Part shown: positions 45,841 through 56,764 of the stretch, piece by piece
Layout of the letters: each line of letters begins with the position of its first letter
How positions within the stretch are numbered: the stretch's first letter is position 1
Origin: Micromonospora sp. WMMA1363
Lineage (GTDB): Bacteria; Actinomycetota; Actinomycetes; Mycobacteriales; Micromonosporaceae
Length of the DNA: 64,000 nt
Direction of reading: 5' to 3'
Assembly: GCF_030345795.1 (NCBI RefSeq)
Contig: NZ_JAUALB010000001.1
Location: 5,510,001-5,574,000 of the forward strand
Program-made: the position numbers and the translations under genes
The notes under the pieces: generated by a model
Seen by the model: the letters and a program-made list of their open reading frames with translations, nothing else
Told to the model about the DNA's origin: nothing
Databases searched by the model: none

Positions 45841-47721
45841 ATGACGAGACCCACGCCAGAGACCCTCGCCAACTCCGCCCGGCGGGCCCGCGCCGCCGCC
45901 GAGCCGGCGCGCGACGCCGACCCGGCCGTCCGTGCCGCGACCGCCCCGACCGCCCCGGGGGCAGACACCGCCGTCCCGGCGCAGGTCTCCGGTGCCGGTT
46001 CCCTCGTGCGGTCCCTCGAAGCGCTCGGCGTCGACGTCGTATTCGGCATCCCCGGCGGTGCGATCCTGCCGGCCTACGACCCGCTCTACGACTCCACGGT
46101 CCGGCACATCCTGGTCCGGCACGAACAGGGCGCGGGGCACGCGGCAACCGGGTACGCCCAGGCCACCGGCCGGGTCGGCGTGTGTATCGCCACCTCCGGA
46201 CCGGGCGCGACCAACCTGGTGACGCCGATCGCCGACGCGTACATGGACTCGGTGCCCCTGGTGGCGATCACCGGCCAGGTGCCACGGCCGTCGATCGGCA
46301 CGGACGCCTTCCAGGAGGCGGACATCCAGGGGATCACCCTGCCGATCACCAAGCACAACTTCTTGGTCCAGCAGGCCGAGGAGATTCCCCAGGTGCTCGC
46401 CGAGGCGTTTCACCTGGCCTCGACCGGCCGACCCGGACCGGTCCTGGTGGACATCCCGAAGGACGTCCTACAGGCGTCGACGACGTTCACCTGGCCGCCG
46501 ACGCTCGACCTGCCCGGCTACCGCCCGACGTTGCACCCGCACGGCAAGCAGATCCGTGAGGCGGCGCGGCTGATGACCGGTGCCCGCCGACCGGTGCTGT
46601 ACGTCGGCGGCGGCGTGCTCAAGGCCGGCGCCGCCGAGGGGCTGCGCAAGCTCGCCGAGCTGACCGGCATACCGGTGGTCACCACGCTGATGGCGCTCGG
46701 CGCGTTCCCCGACTCGCATCGGCAGCACCTCGGTATGCCCGGCATGCACGGCACGGTCGCGGCGGTCTACGGCCTCCAGAAGGCGGACCTCATCGTCGCA
46801 CTGGGCGCGCGGTTCGACGACCGGGTCACTGGCCGGTTGGATTCGTTCGCCCCGGACGCGACGGTGGTGCACGCCGACATCGACCCGGCCGAGATCGGCA
46901 AGAACCGGCACGCGGACGTCCCGATCGTCGGCGACGCCCGGCACGTGATCGACGAGCTGATCGGCGCGGTCACCGCCGAGCAGGCGGTCGGGCACCGCCC
47001 CGATCTCGACGACTGGTGGACCCAGCTCGACGACCTGCGCAAGCGCTACCCACTGGGATACGACGAGCCGGCCGACGGCACCGTCTCACCGCAGTACGTC
47101 ATCAAGCGGCTCGGCGAGATCGCCGGCCCGGACGCCATCTACGTCGCCGGTGTCGGTCAGCACCAGATGTGGGCCTCCCAGTTCATCTCGTACGAGAAGC
47201 CGTGTACCTGGTTGAATTCCGGCGGTCTCGGCACGATGGGGTACGCGGTGCCGGCGGCGATGGGCGCCAAGGTCGGCAAGCCGGACGCGGTGGTGTGGGC
47301 GGTCGACGGTGACGGCTGCTTCCAGATGACCAACCAGGAGCTGGCGACATGCGCGCTGGAGGGCATCCCGGTCAAGATCGCTGTCATCAACAACGGCAAC
47401 CTCGGCATGGTTCGGCAGTGGCAGACCCTGTTCTACGGGGAGCGCTACTCCAACACCGACCTCGGTACGCACAAGCACCGCATCCCGGACTTCGTCAAGC
47501 TTGCCGAGGCCCTCGGCTGCATCGGCATGCGCTGCGAGACCGTCGAGGATGTCGACAAGACGATCGAAGCCGCGATGGCCATCAACGACGCCCCGGTGGT
47601 CATTGAATTCGTGGTCGGCAAGGATGCCATGGTGTGGCCGATGGTCGCCGCCGGCACCAGCAACGACGAGATCATGTTCGCCCGCGGCGTCCGCCCGGTC
47701 TTCGACGAGGATGACATCTGA
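45841..47721 (+). CDS. ilvB: Acetolactate (acetohydroxyacid) synthase large subunit
   Basis: 626 residues with an Ala/Pro-rich N-terminal extension of about 50 residues. The catalytic Glu is Glu95 in [52 protein letters not shown] and the TPP motif [16 protein letters not shown] ending [13 protein letters not shown] are all present. It joins two pyruvates, or pyruvate and 2-oxobutyrate, the first common step of valine and isoleucine synthesis. It is feedback-controlled through IlvN, encoded after an 81-base gap filled by a 27-codon ORF. Expression is probably attenuated by the leader upstream. Confidence 0.95.
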   Translation: MTRPTPETLANSARRARAAAEPARDADPAVRAATAPTAPGADTAVPAQVSGAGSLVRSLEALGVDVVFGIPGGAILPAYDPLYDSTVRHILVRHEQGAGHAATGYAQATGRVGVCIATSGPGATNLVTPIADAYMDSVPLVAITGQVPRPSIGTDAFQEADIQGITLPITKHNFLVQQAEEIPQVLAEAFHLASTGRPGPVLVDIPKDVLQASTTFTWPPTLDLPGYRPTLHPHGKQIREAARLMTGARRPVLYVGGGVLKAGAAEGLRKLAELTGIPVVTTLMALGAFPDSHRQHLGMPGMHGTVAAVYGLQKADLIVALGARFDDRVTGRLDSFAPDATVVHADIDPAEIGKNRHADVPIVGDARHVIDELIGAVTAEQAVGHRPDLDDWWTQLDDLRKRYPLGYDEPADGTVSPQYVIKRLGEIAGPDAIYVAGVGQHQMWASQFISYEKPCTWLNSGGLGTMGYAVPAAMGAKVGKPDAVVWAVDGDGCFQMTNQELATCALEGIPVKIAVINNGNLGMVRQWQTLFYGERYSNTDLGTHKHRIPDFVKLAEALGCIGMRCETVEDVDKTIEAAMAINDAPVVIEFVVGKDAMVWPMVAAGTSNDEIMFARGVRPVFDEDDI

Positions 47722-47722
47722 C

Positions 47723-47806
47723 ATGAGTGAGCGAAGCGAACACATCATCAAGCGCAGTCCTTCGCGTCGTCCGGGCGCGGCCGAGCGGAGCGAGGTCCAG
47801 GCGTGA
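47723..47806 (+). CDS. 27-codon ORF filling the ilvB-ilvN gap
   Basis: The ATG at 47723 begins one base after the ilvB stop, and its TGA (47804-47806) overlaps the ilvN GTG as GTGA. The product is MSERSEHIIKRS then PSRRPGAAERSEVQA, basic and Ser/Arg-rich. The DNA has gagcgaagcga and gagcggagcgagg motifs that look like a dispersed repeat. It may simply keep ribosomes moving from ilvB into ilvN. Not recognised as a protein family. Confidence 0.45.
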   Translation: MSERSEHIIKRSPSRRPGAAERSEVQA

Positions 47807-48318
47807 CGATGCACACCCTGTCCGTGCTCGTGGAGAACAAGCCGGGCGTGCTGGCCCGGGTGTCGGGGCTGTTCTCCCGGCGTGGCTTCAACATCGACAG
47901 CCTGGCGGTCGGCGAGACCGAGAACCCGGACGTCTCCCGGATCACCATCGTGGTCAACGCGGAGTCGTCCCCGCTGGAGCAGGTCACCAAGCAGCTCAAC
48001 AAGCTGGTGAACGTACTCAAGATCGTCGAGTTGGACCCGCAGGTGTCGGTCGCCCGTGAGTTGCTGCTGGTCAAGGTCCGGGCGGATCGCAATGCCCGGG
48101 GGCAGGTGCTGGAGACGGTAGGCCTGTTCCGTGCCCGGGTGGTCGACGTCGCGCCGGACACGCTGACCATCGAGGCGACCGGTACCCCCGACAAGCTGGA
48201 CGCGCTGTTGCGCGACCTCGAAGCCTTCGGCATCAAGGAGATGGTCCAGTCCGGCACGGTGGCGATCGGCCGTGGCTCGCGTTCCATCACCGCCGGTCCG
48301 GCACTCCGGGCCGCCTGA
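47803..48318 (+). CDS. ilvN: Acetolactate synthase small (regulatory) subunit
   Basis: 171 residues. The N-terminal ACT domain is intact: HTLSVLVENKPGVLARVSGL, FSRRGFNIDSLAVG; the second half has ELLLVKVRAD and LTIEATGTPDKLDALL. It binds the large subunit and senses branched-chain amino acids, usually valine. GTG 47803 overlaps the stop of the 27-codon ORF. ilvC follows after 54 bases. Confidence 0.95.
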   Translation: MTMHTLSVLVENKPGVLARVSGLFSRRGFNIDSLAVGETENPDVSRITIVVNAESSPLEQVTKQLNKLVNVLKIVELDPQVSVARELLLVKVRADRNARGQVLETVGLFRARVVDVAPDTLTIEATGTPDKLDALLRDLEAFGIKEMVQSGTVAIGRGSRSITAGPALRAA

Positions 48319-49386
<1,068 letters not shown>

Positions 49387-49414
49387 CCACGTCCCCCCGA
49401 GACTCCGCTCTGGT

Positions 49415-49462
49415 CCGTTCACGGCCCGACGCTCTCCCTCCCCGGCGTCGGGCCGTGAACGG
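49415..49462 (+). terminator. Terminator after ilvC (18-bp perfect stem)
   Basis: Arms 49415-49432 and 49445-49462 are exact complements, with a 12-nt pyrimidine-rich loop. It begins 29 nt after the ilvC stop. No T-tract. Confidence 0.75.
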
Positions 49463-50058
49463 CGCGGAGGACTGGTCGCGGCCGCCATCGTCCGGGCGTG
49501 TGTCCGTGTCGTCCGGGCCTGTTTTCGTCCAACATTGTCCCGGTGGGACGCCTGGGCGGGTCGTACCGGAACACGGAGAGTCTCCGAACAGCGGTATTCC
49601 TGACCGGCATTTCCTGCCTCTCAGGAATACCGCTGGATTCCTCTGTCCGCCTCCGACGGTCGTCACGCGGAGCCGGGTCCGTCGGATCCCGCTCGAGCTC
49701 GTCCGCCTTCCGTGCCAGTCGATTCACGTCGTTGCTTCACGTCGTCGGGCCGGCCGGCCAGGGGTGGGTTCCGGCACATCGCGCTGAGTGGCCGGGAGTT
49801 CGAGCGGCACGGCTGCGCCTCTCGGCGTCTACCGCCGGCGGCGTCGCGAGGGGAGTCCCCAACGATCGTTAATCTGCGTGTCATGTGTCGTTTGTGAGGG
49901 CGCTCACCCCGCTCTCCGCGGCGCGCGGGCCGGCCCGCCCCCTACGATCCGAGGTAGGTGCGTAGCCGGCACCTGACGGCCATGGCCTGGATCAGGGTGG
50001 GGCGCAGCGTCGCCTCCCGCCGACCGGCCGACCGCTCTGACGACACCTACGAGGACCG
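49463..50058. other. Long gap between ilvC terminator and serA
   Basis: About 600 bases. Apart from the hairpin at 49590-49634, I see an AT-richer stretch near 49860-49900 (ttaatctgcgtgtcatgtgt) and TACGAT at 49945-49950 as a possible serA -10. Open frames on both strands have poor starts and unnatural composition. A small RNA is possible but unsupported. Confidence 0.45.
49590..49634. repeat. Isolated 14-bp inverted repeat upstream of serA
   Basis: agcggtattcctga (49590-49603) is exactly complementary to 49621-49634, with a 17-nt loop. It lies in the 670-base gap between ilvC and serA, away from any gene end. It could be an operator, a structured RNA or a degenerate mobile repeat. Confidence 0.7.
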
Positions 50059-51657
50059 ATGAATCCTGTCGTACTGATCGCCGAAGAACTCGCTCCCGCC
50101 GCCATCGAGGTGCTCGCCCACGACTTCGACGTCCGTCACATCGACGGCACCGACCGTCCGGCCCTGCTCGCGGCGCTCTCCGAGGCCGACGCTGTCATCG
50201 TCCGTAGCGCGACCCAGATCGACGCCGAGGCGATCGCCGCCGCGCCGCGTTTGAAGGTCGTCGCCCGGGCCGGCGTCGGTCTGGACAACGTCGAGGTGTC
50301 GGCCGCCACGGCGCGGGGCGTCATGGTCGTCAACGCCCCCACCTCCAACATCGTTTCTGCCGCCGAGCAGGCCGTCGCGCTGTTGCTCGCGGTCGCCCGC
50401 AACACCGCCAGCGCCAGCGCGGCGCTCAAGGCGGGGGAGTGGAAGCGCTCGCGGTACACCGGCGTGGAGATCCAGGGCAAGACCGTCGGCGTGGTCGGCC
50501 TCGGTCGCATCGGTGTGCTCTTCGCACAGCGGATCGCCGCGTTCGGCACTCGACTGATCGCGTTCGACCCCTACATCCAGCCGGCCCGGGCGGCGCAGCT
50601 CGGTGTCCGCCTGGTCGGCTTGGAGGAGCTGCTCCGGGAGAGTGACTTCATCTCGATCCACCTACCGAAGACGCCGGAGACCGTGGGCCTGATCGGCGAG
50701 AAGGAGCTGGCGATCGTCAAGCCAGGTGTGCGGATCGTCAACGCCGCTCGGGGCGGGTTGGTCGACGAGCAGGCCCTCGCGGACGCCATCGCCGAGGGGC
50801 GGGTCGCCGGTGCCGGCGTCGACGTGTACGCCAAGGAGCCGTGCACCTCCTCGCCGCTGTTCGCGTTCGACAACGTGGTGGCCACCCCGCACCTCGGTGC
50901 CTCCACCGCCGAGGCGCAGGACAAGGCCGGCCTCGCCGTCGCCAAGAGCGTCAAGCTGGCGCTGCAGGGCGAGTTCGTGCCGGACGCGGTCAACGTGCAG
51001 GCGGGCGGCGTGGTCGCCGAGGACGTCCGGCCGTTGCTGCCGCTGGCCGAGAAGCTCGGCCGGGCGTTCACCGCGGTCGCTGGCGGGATCGCCGCCAGCG
51101 TCACCGTCGAGGCGCGCGGTGAGATTGTCAGCCACGACGTGTCGGTGCTCAAGCTCGCCGTGACAAAGGGGCTGTTCAGTTCCGTGGTCGAGGAGCAGGT
51201 CACCTACGTCAACGCGCCGCACCTGGCGGCCGAGCGGGGCGTCGAGGTGTCGCTCACGACCTCGGCCGAAACGTCCGACCACCCGGTGCTGGTCACCGTC
51301 CGCGGCGCGCTGCCCGACGGTCGTACGGTCAGCGTCTCCGGCACGGTCGCCGCCGCCGGTCCCCGCGACGTCATCAAGCTCACCGAGGTGGACGGCTTCG
51401 ACGTCGAGATCGGCGCGGAGGGCATCCTGGTCTTCCTCCGCTACGCCGACCGTCCCGGAGTGGTCGGCACCGTCGGCACGCTGCTCGGCAAAGCTGGCAT
51501 CAACATCGCCGCGATGCAGGTGGCCCGCCGGGAGGCCGGCGGCGAGACGCTGATGACGCTCACCATCGACCAGGCGCTCGGCGCCGACCTGCTCACCTCG
51601 GCGGCAGACTCGATCGGCGCGACCGCGGCCAGCGCCGCCGACCTGCGCGACGAGTGA
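50059..51657 (+). CDS. serA: D-3-phosphoglycerate dehydrogenase (long form)
   Basis: 532 residues, the long form with three parts: the catalytic/NAD domain, an intervening (ASB) domain and a C-terminal ACT domain. NAD site: VGVVGLGRIGVLFAQRIAAF. Catalytic Arg in NAARGGLVDE and His in ATPHLGASTAEAQ. ACT: FLRYADRPGVVGTVGTLLG, which binds serine for feedback control. It oxidises 3-phosphoglycerate, the first step of serine synthesis. ATG 50059 follows gaggaccg. A hairpin terminator follows, so it is transcribed alone. Confidence 0.95.
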   Translation: MNPVVLIAEELAPAAIEVLAHDFDVRHIDGTDRPALLAALSEADAVIVRSATQIDAEAIAAAPRLKVVARAGVGLDNVEVSAATARGVMVVNAPTSNIVSAAEQAVALLLAVARNTASASAALKAGEWKRSRYTGVEIQGKTVGVVGLGRIGVLFAQRIAAFGTRLIAFDPYIQPARAAQLGVRLVGLEELLRESDFISIHLPKTPETVGLIGEKELAIVKPGVRIVNAARGGLVDEQALADAIAEGRVAGAGVDVYAKEPCTSSPLFAFDNVVATPHLGASTAEAQDKAGLAVAKSVKLALQGEFVPDAVNVQAGGVVAEDVRPLLPLAEKLGRAFTAVAGGIAASVTVEARGEIVSHDVSVLKLAVTKGLFSSVVEEQVTYVNAPHLAAERGVEVSLTTSAETSDHPVLVTVRGALPDGRTVSVSGTVAAAGPRDVIKLTEVDGFDVEIGAEGILVFLRYADRPGVVGTVGTLLGKAGINIAAMQVARREAGGETLMTLTIDQALGADLLTSAADSIGATAASAADLRDE

Positions 51658-51671
51658 TCTGAGGGCACCAC

Positions 51672-51704
51672 GAGGAAGGGCCCGGCGACGCCGGACCCTT
51701 CCTC
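51672..51704 (+). terminator. Terminator after serA
   Basis: gaggaagggcccggc, loop gac, then the complement with one mismatch, ending at 51704. It starts 14 nt after the serA stop. Confidence 0.65.
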
Positions 51705-51792
51705 ACCCTCGCCCCGGGCACTCCCGCCACCCGGGCGCGCACTCACTCCCTGACGACGTGGTCTGGCCGGCCGGGTGGCGGGACGGGCACCG

Positions 51793-52149
51793 TCAGCGAT
51801 TGGCGTGGGCGGGGGGCGGGTAGACCGAGCCGTCCTGGGCGTCGAACAGCATCAGACGGTGCTCGCCGGCCAGCCGCTCGATGTCCAGCAGCACCTGGTC
51901 CTCACAGGTCGGGTCCAGGTTCAGCTCAACATGGTCGCCGGCCGTGTGCAGCGGAGCCACCGCCCACGGCGTGTCGGCGCCAGCCGGCCGGTCCGGGTAC
52001 GCGGCGGTGATCGCCTGGTAGAACCCCACGACCCGGGGGTCGGCTTGGCGGTCTTCGTGCTGTCCCTGCCGGCACCGCTGCACCGCTTCTCGCACGTCCT
52101 CGGGCGTCGCTCCGTCCATCAGGGCCCACACGCTCAGATCGAAACTCAC
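51793..52149 (-). CDS. Hypothetical protein (MSFDLSVW type)
   Basis: 118 residues, soluble, starting MSFDLSVWALMDGATPEDVR, a beginning I recognise from small actinobacterial proteins of unknown function, some near secreted toxins. FYQAITAAYPDRP and LDIERLAGEHRLMLFDAQDG follow. No catalytic motif is visible. It is single and convergent with serA, about 135 bases from its stop. Confidence 0.6.
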   Translation of the reverse strand: MSFDLSVWALMDGATPEDVREAVQRCRQGQHEDRQADPRVVGFYQAITAAYPDRPAGADTPWAVAPLHTAGDHVELNLDPTCEDQVLLDIERLAGEHRLMLFDAQDGSVYPPPAHANR

Positions 52150-52386
52150 GGCCCACAGGGTGCCATCCGTCGTTCATGCTGTCGAAATCGCCCCGCCGCA
52201 GGCCAGCCGCATTCCAGCAAGCTGGGTCCGTAGTGGAACCTCTTGCGTCGAGTTGCGTCGATTCGCTAGCGTACTCGTGCGGTTACTGATCGAGTGCGAC
52301 GTCGGCCCGTCTTCGGGTGGCGAGGTCGACGTGCGACCCGGCGGGCCCGCACCCCTCGATTGCGCGAGCCACGCGCACTCGTCGCT
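52150..52386. other. Gap upstream of the MSFDLSVW gene
   Basis: About 240 bases with local AT-richer patches (for example gcgtcgattcgctagcgtactcg), presumably holding the promoter of the minus-strand gene 51793-52149 and the distal end of the apbE unit. No gene seen. Confidence 0.4.
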
Positions 52387-52428
52387 GATCGGCCCTTACG
52401 GTCGTTGCCGAGACCGTGAGGGCCGATC
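52387..52428 (-). terminator. Terminator after apbE
   Basis: gatcggcccttacggtc (52387-52403) pairs with 52412-52428 over 17 positions with a single T-G wobble; 8-nt loop. It lies 47 nt beyond the apbE stop on the minus strand. Confidence 0.6.
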
Positions 52429-52474
52429 GCGTGTCAGGTGCGCCCCTACGGTCAGTTCGCCGGCCGTGGCGTTC

Positions 52475-53317
52475 TCAGCGGTGGTGGACGAAGAGCGCGC
52501 GGTAGTCCGACCCGTCCTGGAACCATGCCAACCCGGCCGGACCGGCGGCGTAGAGCGCGGTGGCGTAGGCGTCGGCGACGGCGAGGTCCGGCCCGACGAC
52601 CGTGGCGGCGACCAGTTGGTCGGCCGGCCCGCCGGTGTGCGGGTCCACCACGTGTCCCTGCCGGCCGGTCACCCCGGATGTGCCCACCGCGCCCGCCGTC
52701 ATCTCCAGCACCAGCGGCGCCCGCCGCGGGGCGGTGGGGTGGTGCACCGCCACGCGCCACGGGCCGCCGTGCGCCGCGTGGCCGCGTACGACGAGGTCGG
52801 CGCCGTTGAGCACGGCGTAGTCGTGGATGCCAGCGGCGCGCAACCGGGCTGCGGCCCGTTCCACCGCCCACCCGCCGAGCAGCCCGCCCGGGTCGAAGCC
52901 GCCGGGCACGGCCCACGCGTCGAACCAGCCGTCGGTGGCCGCCCGCATCGCCGTGCAGCGGTCCACCAGATCGGCCAACGGTGGGTACGAGTCCGGGCTG
53001 ATCTCGCCTCGGCGTAGCCGGGAGACCAGGCTTTCGGGTCGGGTCGGCCCGTAGGTGAGGTCGATCGCGCGTAGCTCCGCGACCACGTCCCCCAACGCCT
53101 CACCGACACCCCTGCGGCCGAGCCACTCCGGCGCGTTGAGCAACAGTGAGTAGTCGGCGGTGGCGGTGCGGACGGTGTGTTGGACGGCGATCCGGTCGCC
53201 GGGTGCCGCGCCCCCCGGGCCGATGCGGTGGTGCCGGGCACCGAGGCGCAGATCGGGGCGTGGTTGGAAGGCCGATGGGTCGACCCAGCGGGTCCGTGGC
53301 TGCTCGTCGATCCGCAT
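52475..53317 (-). CDS. apbE: FAD:protein FMN transferase (ApbE family)
   Basis: 280 residues. Family segments: WFDAWAVPGGFDPGGLLGGW then AVERAAARLRAAGI (the usual DLGGIAKGYAVD region, here varied), NGADLVVRG, GTSGVTGRQGHVVDPHTGG and LAVADAYATALYAAGP with the Mg-binding Asp. ApbE attaches FMN to Thr/Ser of target flavoproteins outside the membrane, but this protein has no evident signal peptide. Its target is not next to it. Divergent from leuB. Confidence 0.85.
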   Translation of the reverse strand: MRIDEQPRTRWVDPSAFQPRPDLRLGARHHRIGPGGAAPGDRIAVQHTVRTATADYSLLLNAPEWLGRRGVGEALGDVVAELRAIDLTYGPTRPESLVSRLRRGEISPDSYPPLADLVDRCTAMRAATDGWFDAWAVPGGFDPGGLLGGWAVERAAARLRAAGIHDYAVLNGADLVVRGHAAHGGPWRVAVHHPTAPRRAPLVLEMTAGAVGTSGVTGRQGHVVDPHTGGPADQLVAATVVGPDLAVADAYATALYAAGPAGLAWFQDGSDYRALFVHHR

Positions 53318-53538
53318 TCCCTGTCTGCCTCCCCGGCCGACGGCGCCGCCTCATCGCGGTGCCGGTCGCGGGCCCCGTGACCCGCTGGCCATCAGGCTAG
53401 GCAGCGGAGATGACCGCACAATGAATGTCACCTGGAAGCCTTCTGTGCATCTCGTTTTCCCGGATCGTGGAAGATTTGTATCGGGGAGCGGGACTGCGGC
53501 GTACCGTCGGTGTGACAGCGAGGCGAGGGAGTTCAAGC

Positions 53539-54570
53539 GTGGCACGGATCGCGGTGGTGGCCGGGGACGGGATCGGCCCCGAGGTGGTCGCGCAGGCCCG
53601 CAAGGTTGTCGACGCGGTGCTTCCCGGTGCGCAGACCACCGAGTACGACCTCGGTGCCGCCCGCTACCACCGCACCGGCGAGGTCCTGCCCGACTCGGTG
53701 CTCGCCGAGCTGGCCGAGCACGACGCCATCCTGCTCGGCGCGGTCGGCGACCCGACCGTCCCGCCTGGCGTGCTGGAACGGGGACTGCTGCTCAAGCTGC
53801 GCTTCGCCTTCGACCAGTACGTCAACCTGCGGCCATCCCGGCTCTGGCCCGGCACTGCCGGCCCGCTCGGCGGCGTCAAACCCGGCGAGGTCGACCTGGT
53901 GGTGGTCCGCGAGGGCACCGAGGGCCTGTACGCGGGTGCCGGTGGGGCGCTGCACCGGGGCACACCCGCTGAGGTCGCCACCGAGGAGAGCCTCAACACC
54001 CGGCACGGCGTGGAGCGGGTGATCCGCGACGCGTTCGGCCGAGCGCGGCGCCGTGAGCGGCGCAAGGTCACCCTCGTGCACAAGACCAACGTGCTGACCC
54101 ACGCCGGTTCGCTGTGGGCGCGTACCTTCGAGACGGTCGCCGCCGAACACCCCGACGTGGCGACGGAGTACCAGCACGTCGACGCCGCCGCGATGTTTCT
54201 GGTCACCCAACCCCAGCGGTACGACGTGGTGGTCACCGACAACCTCTTCGGCGACATCCTCACCGACATCGCCGCCGCGGTCACCGGTGGCATCGGGCTC
54301 GCGGCCAGCGGCAGCATCAACCCCGAGAGCGCGTACCCGTCGATGTTCGAGCCGGTGCACGGTTCCGCGCCGGACATCGCCGGTCGCGGCGTTGCCGACC
54401 CGGTGGCGGCGGTGCTCTCCGCCGGGCTCCTGCTCGACCAGCTCGGCCACGCCGAGGCGGCGGCCCGGATCGTCACCGCCATCGGCGCGGAGCTGACCGG
54501 GCGGAGGCCCGGCGTGCCGGTACGCACCGAGGAGGTCGGCGACCGGCTGGCCGCGCACGCGGCCGGCTGA
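53539..54570 (+). CDS. leuB: 3-isopropylmalate dehydrogenase
   Basis: 343 residues. [20 protein letters not shown] at the start, [19 protein letters not shown], the substrate-binding RPSRLWPG and [12 protein letters not shown], the catalytic Lys in VHKTNVL, and the metal and NAD residues in [15 protein letters not shown] and [12 protein letters not shown]. It makes the leucine precursor 2-oxoisocaproate; the other leucine genes (leuA, leuCD) are not here. GTG 53539 follows GAGGGAG. A start farther upstream is not supported by the family. Confidence 0.93.
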   Translation: MARIAVVAGDGIGPEVVAQARKVVDAVLPGAQTTEYDLGAARYHRTGEVLPDSVLAELAEHDAILLGAVGDPTVPPGVLERGLLLKLRFAFDQYVNLRPSRLWPGTAGPLGGVKPGEVDLVVVREGTEGLYAGAGGALHRGTPAEVATEESLNTRHGVERVIRDAFGRARRRERRKVTLVHKTNVLTHAGSLWARTFETVAAEHPDVATEYQHVDAAAMFLVTQPQRYDVVVTDNLFGDILTDIAAAVTGGIGLAASGSINPESAYPSMFEPVHGSAPDIAGRGVADPVAAVLSAGLLLDQLGHAEAAARIVTAIGAELTGRRPGVPVRTEEVGDRLAAHAAG

Positions 54571-54752
54571 GCCTGTCAGGTCGCCGGTCCCGGCAACCGG
54601 CCGCCACGGCCGATCCCCGTCAGTGGCCCCGACCGGTCGGCCCCGTGACCAGGGGCGGTGCTGGCGTCGCCCGCCGAACGGAGCCGACGTACCCGACGGC
54701 GCTACCCGCTGAACGACCGTTCGGGGTAAGTTGCTCGCACAGCTCTCTCGGC

Positions 54753-54782
54753 ATGCGGACCCGTGTGCCGTCCATTGCCTAG
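54753..54782 (+). CDS. Possible 9-residue upstream ORF of ilvE
   Basis: ATG 54753 to TAG 54780-54782 encodes MRTRVPSIA, with one Val and one Ile codon, 13 nt before the ilvE start. It lies after a -10 candidate TAAGTT (54727-54732). There is no terminator between it and ilvE, so attenuation of the ilvB type is not indicated. Confidence 0.2.
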   Translation: MRTRVPSIA

Positions 54783-54795
54783 GAAGGTCAGCGCG

Positions 54796-55893
54796 ATGAG
54801 CGGTGGTGACAAGCTCGACTTCGAGATCCGTCCGAATCCCGCGCCGGTATCCGCCGCCGATCGGGCAGCCCTGCTGGCCAACCCCGGCTTCGGGCGCGTC
54901 TTCACCGACCACATGGTCACCATTCGTTACGCCGACGGCAAGGGCTGGTACGACGCCCGGGTCGAGGCGCGGGCGCCGATCCCGATGGATCCGGCCGCCG
55001 CGGTCCTGCACTATGCGCAGGAGATCTTCGAGGGGATGAAGGCGTACCGCGGCGCCGACGGCGGCGTGACGATGTTCCGCCCGTACGCCAACGCCGCCCG
55101 GTTCGTCGCGTCCGGCCGGCGGCTGGCGATGCCTGCGCTGCCGGAGGAGACCTTCGTCGACTCCCTGCACCGGCTCATCAAGATTGACCGTGAGTGGATC
55201 CCGGAGGGCGAGGACGGCAGCCTCTACCTGCGGCCGTTCATGTTCGCCAGCGAGGTGTTCCTCGGGGTCCGTCCCGCCAACGAGTACCTGTACGCGGTGA
55301 TCGCGTCCCCGGTCGGGGCATACTTTTCCGGAGGCGTCAAGCCGGTGACCGTCTGGGTTTCCCCGGACTACACCCGTGCGGCCCCAGGTGGTACCGGCGC
55401 GGCGAAGTGCGGCGGTAACTACGCCGCCTCGCTGGTCGCGCAGGCGGAGGCGATCTCGCACGGCTGCGACCAGGTCGTCTTCCTCGACGCCGTGGAGCGC
55501 CGGTTCGTCGACGAGCTGGGCGGCATGAACGTGTTCTTCGTGTACGACGACGACACGGTGGTCACCCCGCCGCTGACCGGCACCATTCTGCCCGGCATCA
55601 CCCGGGAGTCGGTGCTCACCCTGGCTGCTGATGCCGGGCACCGGGTGGAGGAGCGGCCGGTCACGTTCGCCGACTGGCAGGCCGATGCGGCGACCGGCCG
55701 GCTGCGCGAGGTCTTCGCCTGCGGCACCGCTGCCGTCGTCACCCCGATCGGCGCGGTGCGCTCATCCGACGGCGAGTTCCTCGTCGGCGGTGGCGAACCG
55801 GGCCGGGTCACGATGGCCCTGCGCCAGCAACTGGTCGACCTCCAGCGGGGCAAAGCCGCGGACCCGCACAACTGGGTCCATCGGGTGCTCTGA
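54796..55893 (+). CDS. ilvE: Branched-chain amino acid aminotransferase
   Basis: 365 residues, fold-type [40 protein letters not shown], the PLP Lys in [28 protein letters not shown] and [13 protein letters not shown] are all conserved. It makes the final transamination to valine, leucine and isoleucine. ATG 54796 has AGGAAGG 7 nt upstream. It follows leuB by 225 bases with its own -10 candidate. Confidence 0.95.
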   Translation: MSGGDKLDFEIRPNPAPVSAADRAALLANPGFGRVFTDHMVTIRYADGKGWYDARVEARAPIPMDPAAAVLHYAQEIFEGMKAYRGADGGVTMFRPYANAARFVASGRRLAMPALPEETFVDSLHRLIKIDREWIPEGEDGSLYLRPFMFASEVFLGVRPANEYLYAVIASPVGAYFSGGVKPVTVWVSPDYTRAAPGGTGAAKCGGNYAASLVAQAEAISHGCDQVVFLDAVERRFVDELGGMNVFFVYDDDTVVTPPLTGTILPGITRESVLTLAADAGHRVEERPVTFADWQADAATGRLREVFACGTAAVVTPIGAVRSSDGEFLVGGGEPGRVTMALRQQLVDLQRGKAADPHNWVHRVL

Positions 55894-55978
55894 TGCACGG
55901 CGGGCCCGCTGTTCCACGGCAGGCGTGGGACAGCGCGCCCCGCTCGCCCGTCGCGGTCCCGCCCGGCACCGCTTCTGG

Positions 55979-56707
55979 CTACTCCAGCAGGTGATCGCGC
56001 AGCGCGCTGAGCTGTGCGTCCGTGACACCGGAGTGGCGCAGGTAGCCCTCGACCGAGCCGTAGGCCGTGCGCAGTTCGGCGAGGAACAGGAGCATGGCTT
56101 CCTCGGGGCAGGTGAGTGGCGGTAAGCCGGGCCGCATCTGCTTCCCGGTCGACGCGAACCACGCCATGAAGCGTTCGCCGGCCTCGGTGCTCAGGGCGTA
56201 GTCGGCGGCGATGTCGGTGTCGGAGACGCCCAGCACGGCGAGGGTGAGGCCGCAGACGATGCCGGTGCGGTCCTTGCCGGCGACGCAGTGCACCACCACC
56301 GGCGCGTTGGCTGAGTCGGCGATCAGCCCGAGCGCCGTACCCAGCCCGGCGGTGCCGGTGGTGGCCAGGTCGGCGTACCGGTCGGCGAGGTAGCGGGCCA
56401 GGTCGGTGTCGGACTGGTAGGGGTCGTCGCTCCACTCGGCGTGCTCAGGGTGGACGTGCCGCCAGGTCAGACCGTTTAGGTCGGGGATCCGGCCGTCGCG
56501 CTCCACCTCGTACGGGCGGCGCAGGTCGAGCACCGTCCGCACCCCGAGGGCGGCGAACGTCTCCCGGTCGGGCCCGTCCAGGCGGTGCGGTGAGTCGGAG
56601 CGGAAGAGCCGACCCCGGCGGACGGTGCGGCCGTCGTGGCCGGCCGGCCCACCGACGTCGCGGAAGTTGAACAGGGTCGAGAAACGGGTGACCTCGATGG
56701 CGTCCAC
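55979..56707 (-). CDS. Protein-tyrosine phosphatase-like (IphP/PtpB type)
   Basis: 242 residues. FNFRDVGGPAGHDGRTVRRG is the usual N-terminal stretch, and HCVAGKDRTGIVCGL is the P-loop with the nucleophilic Cys and Arg. LDLRRPYEVERDG and DIAADYALS also match. Members dephosphorylate phosphotyrosine or phosphoinositides. GTG 56707 lies 6 nt after TACGGT, a leaderless start. It is convergent with ilvE, about 85 bases from its stop. Confidence 0.85.
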   Translation of the reverse strand: MDAIEVTRFSTLFNFRDVGGPAGHDGRTVRRGRLFRSDSPHRLDGPDRETFAALGVRTVLDLRRPYEVERDGRIPDLNGLTWRHVHPEHAEWSDDPYQSDTDLARYLADRYADLATTGTAGLGTALGLIADSANAPVVVHCVAGKDRTGIVCGLTLAVLGVSDTDIAADYALSTEAGERFMAWFASTGKQMRPGLPPLTCPEEAMLLFLAELRTAYGSVEGYLRHSGVTDAQLSALRDHLLE

Positions 56708-56713
56708 CCTGAC

Positions 56714-56719
56714 ACCGTA
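56714..56719 (-). promoter_or_regulatory. -10 hexamer TACGGT of the phosphatase gene
   Basis: On the minus strand it ends 6 nt before GTG 56707. Confidence 0.4.
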
Positions 56720-56764
56720 GCGGCCGGTGGGGCGATGCCCCACCGGCCGTCGACGAGACCGCCG

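Noticed and set aside
54753..54782. MRTRVPSIA mini-ORF as an ilvE attenuator leader
   Set aside because: There is no terminator or antiterminator hairpin between it and ilvE, and only one Val and one Ile codon; kept only as a low-confidence feature.
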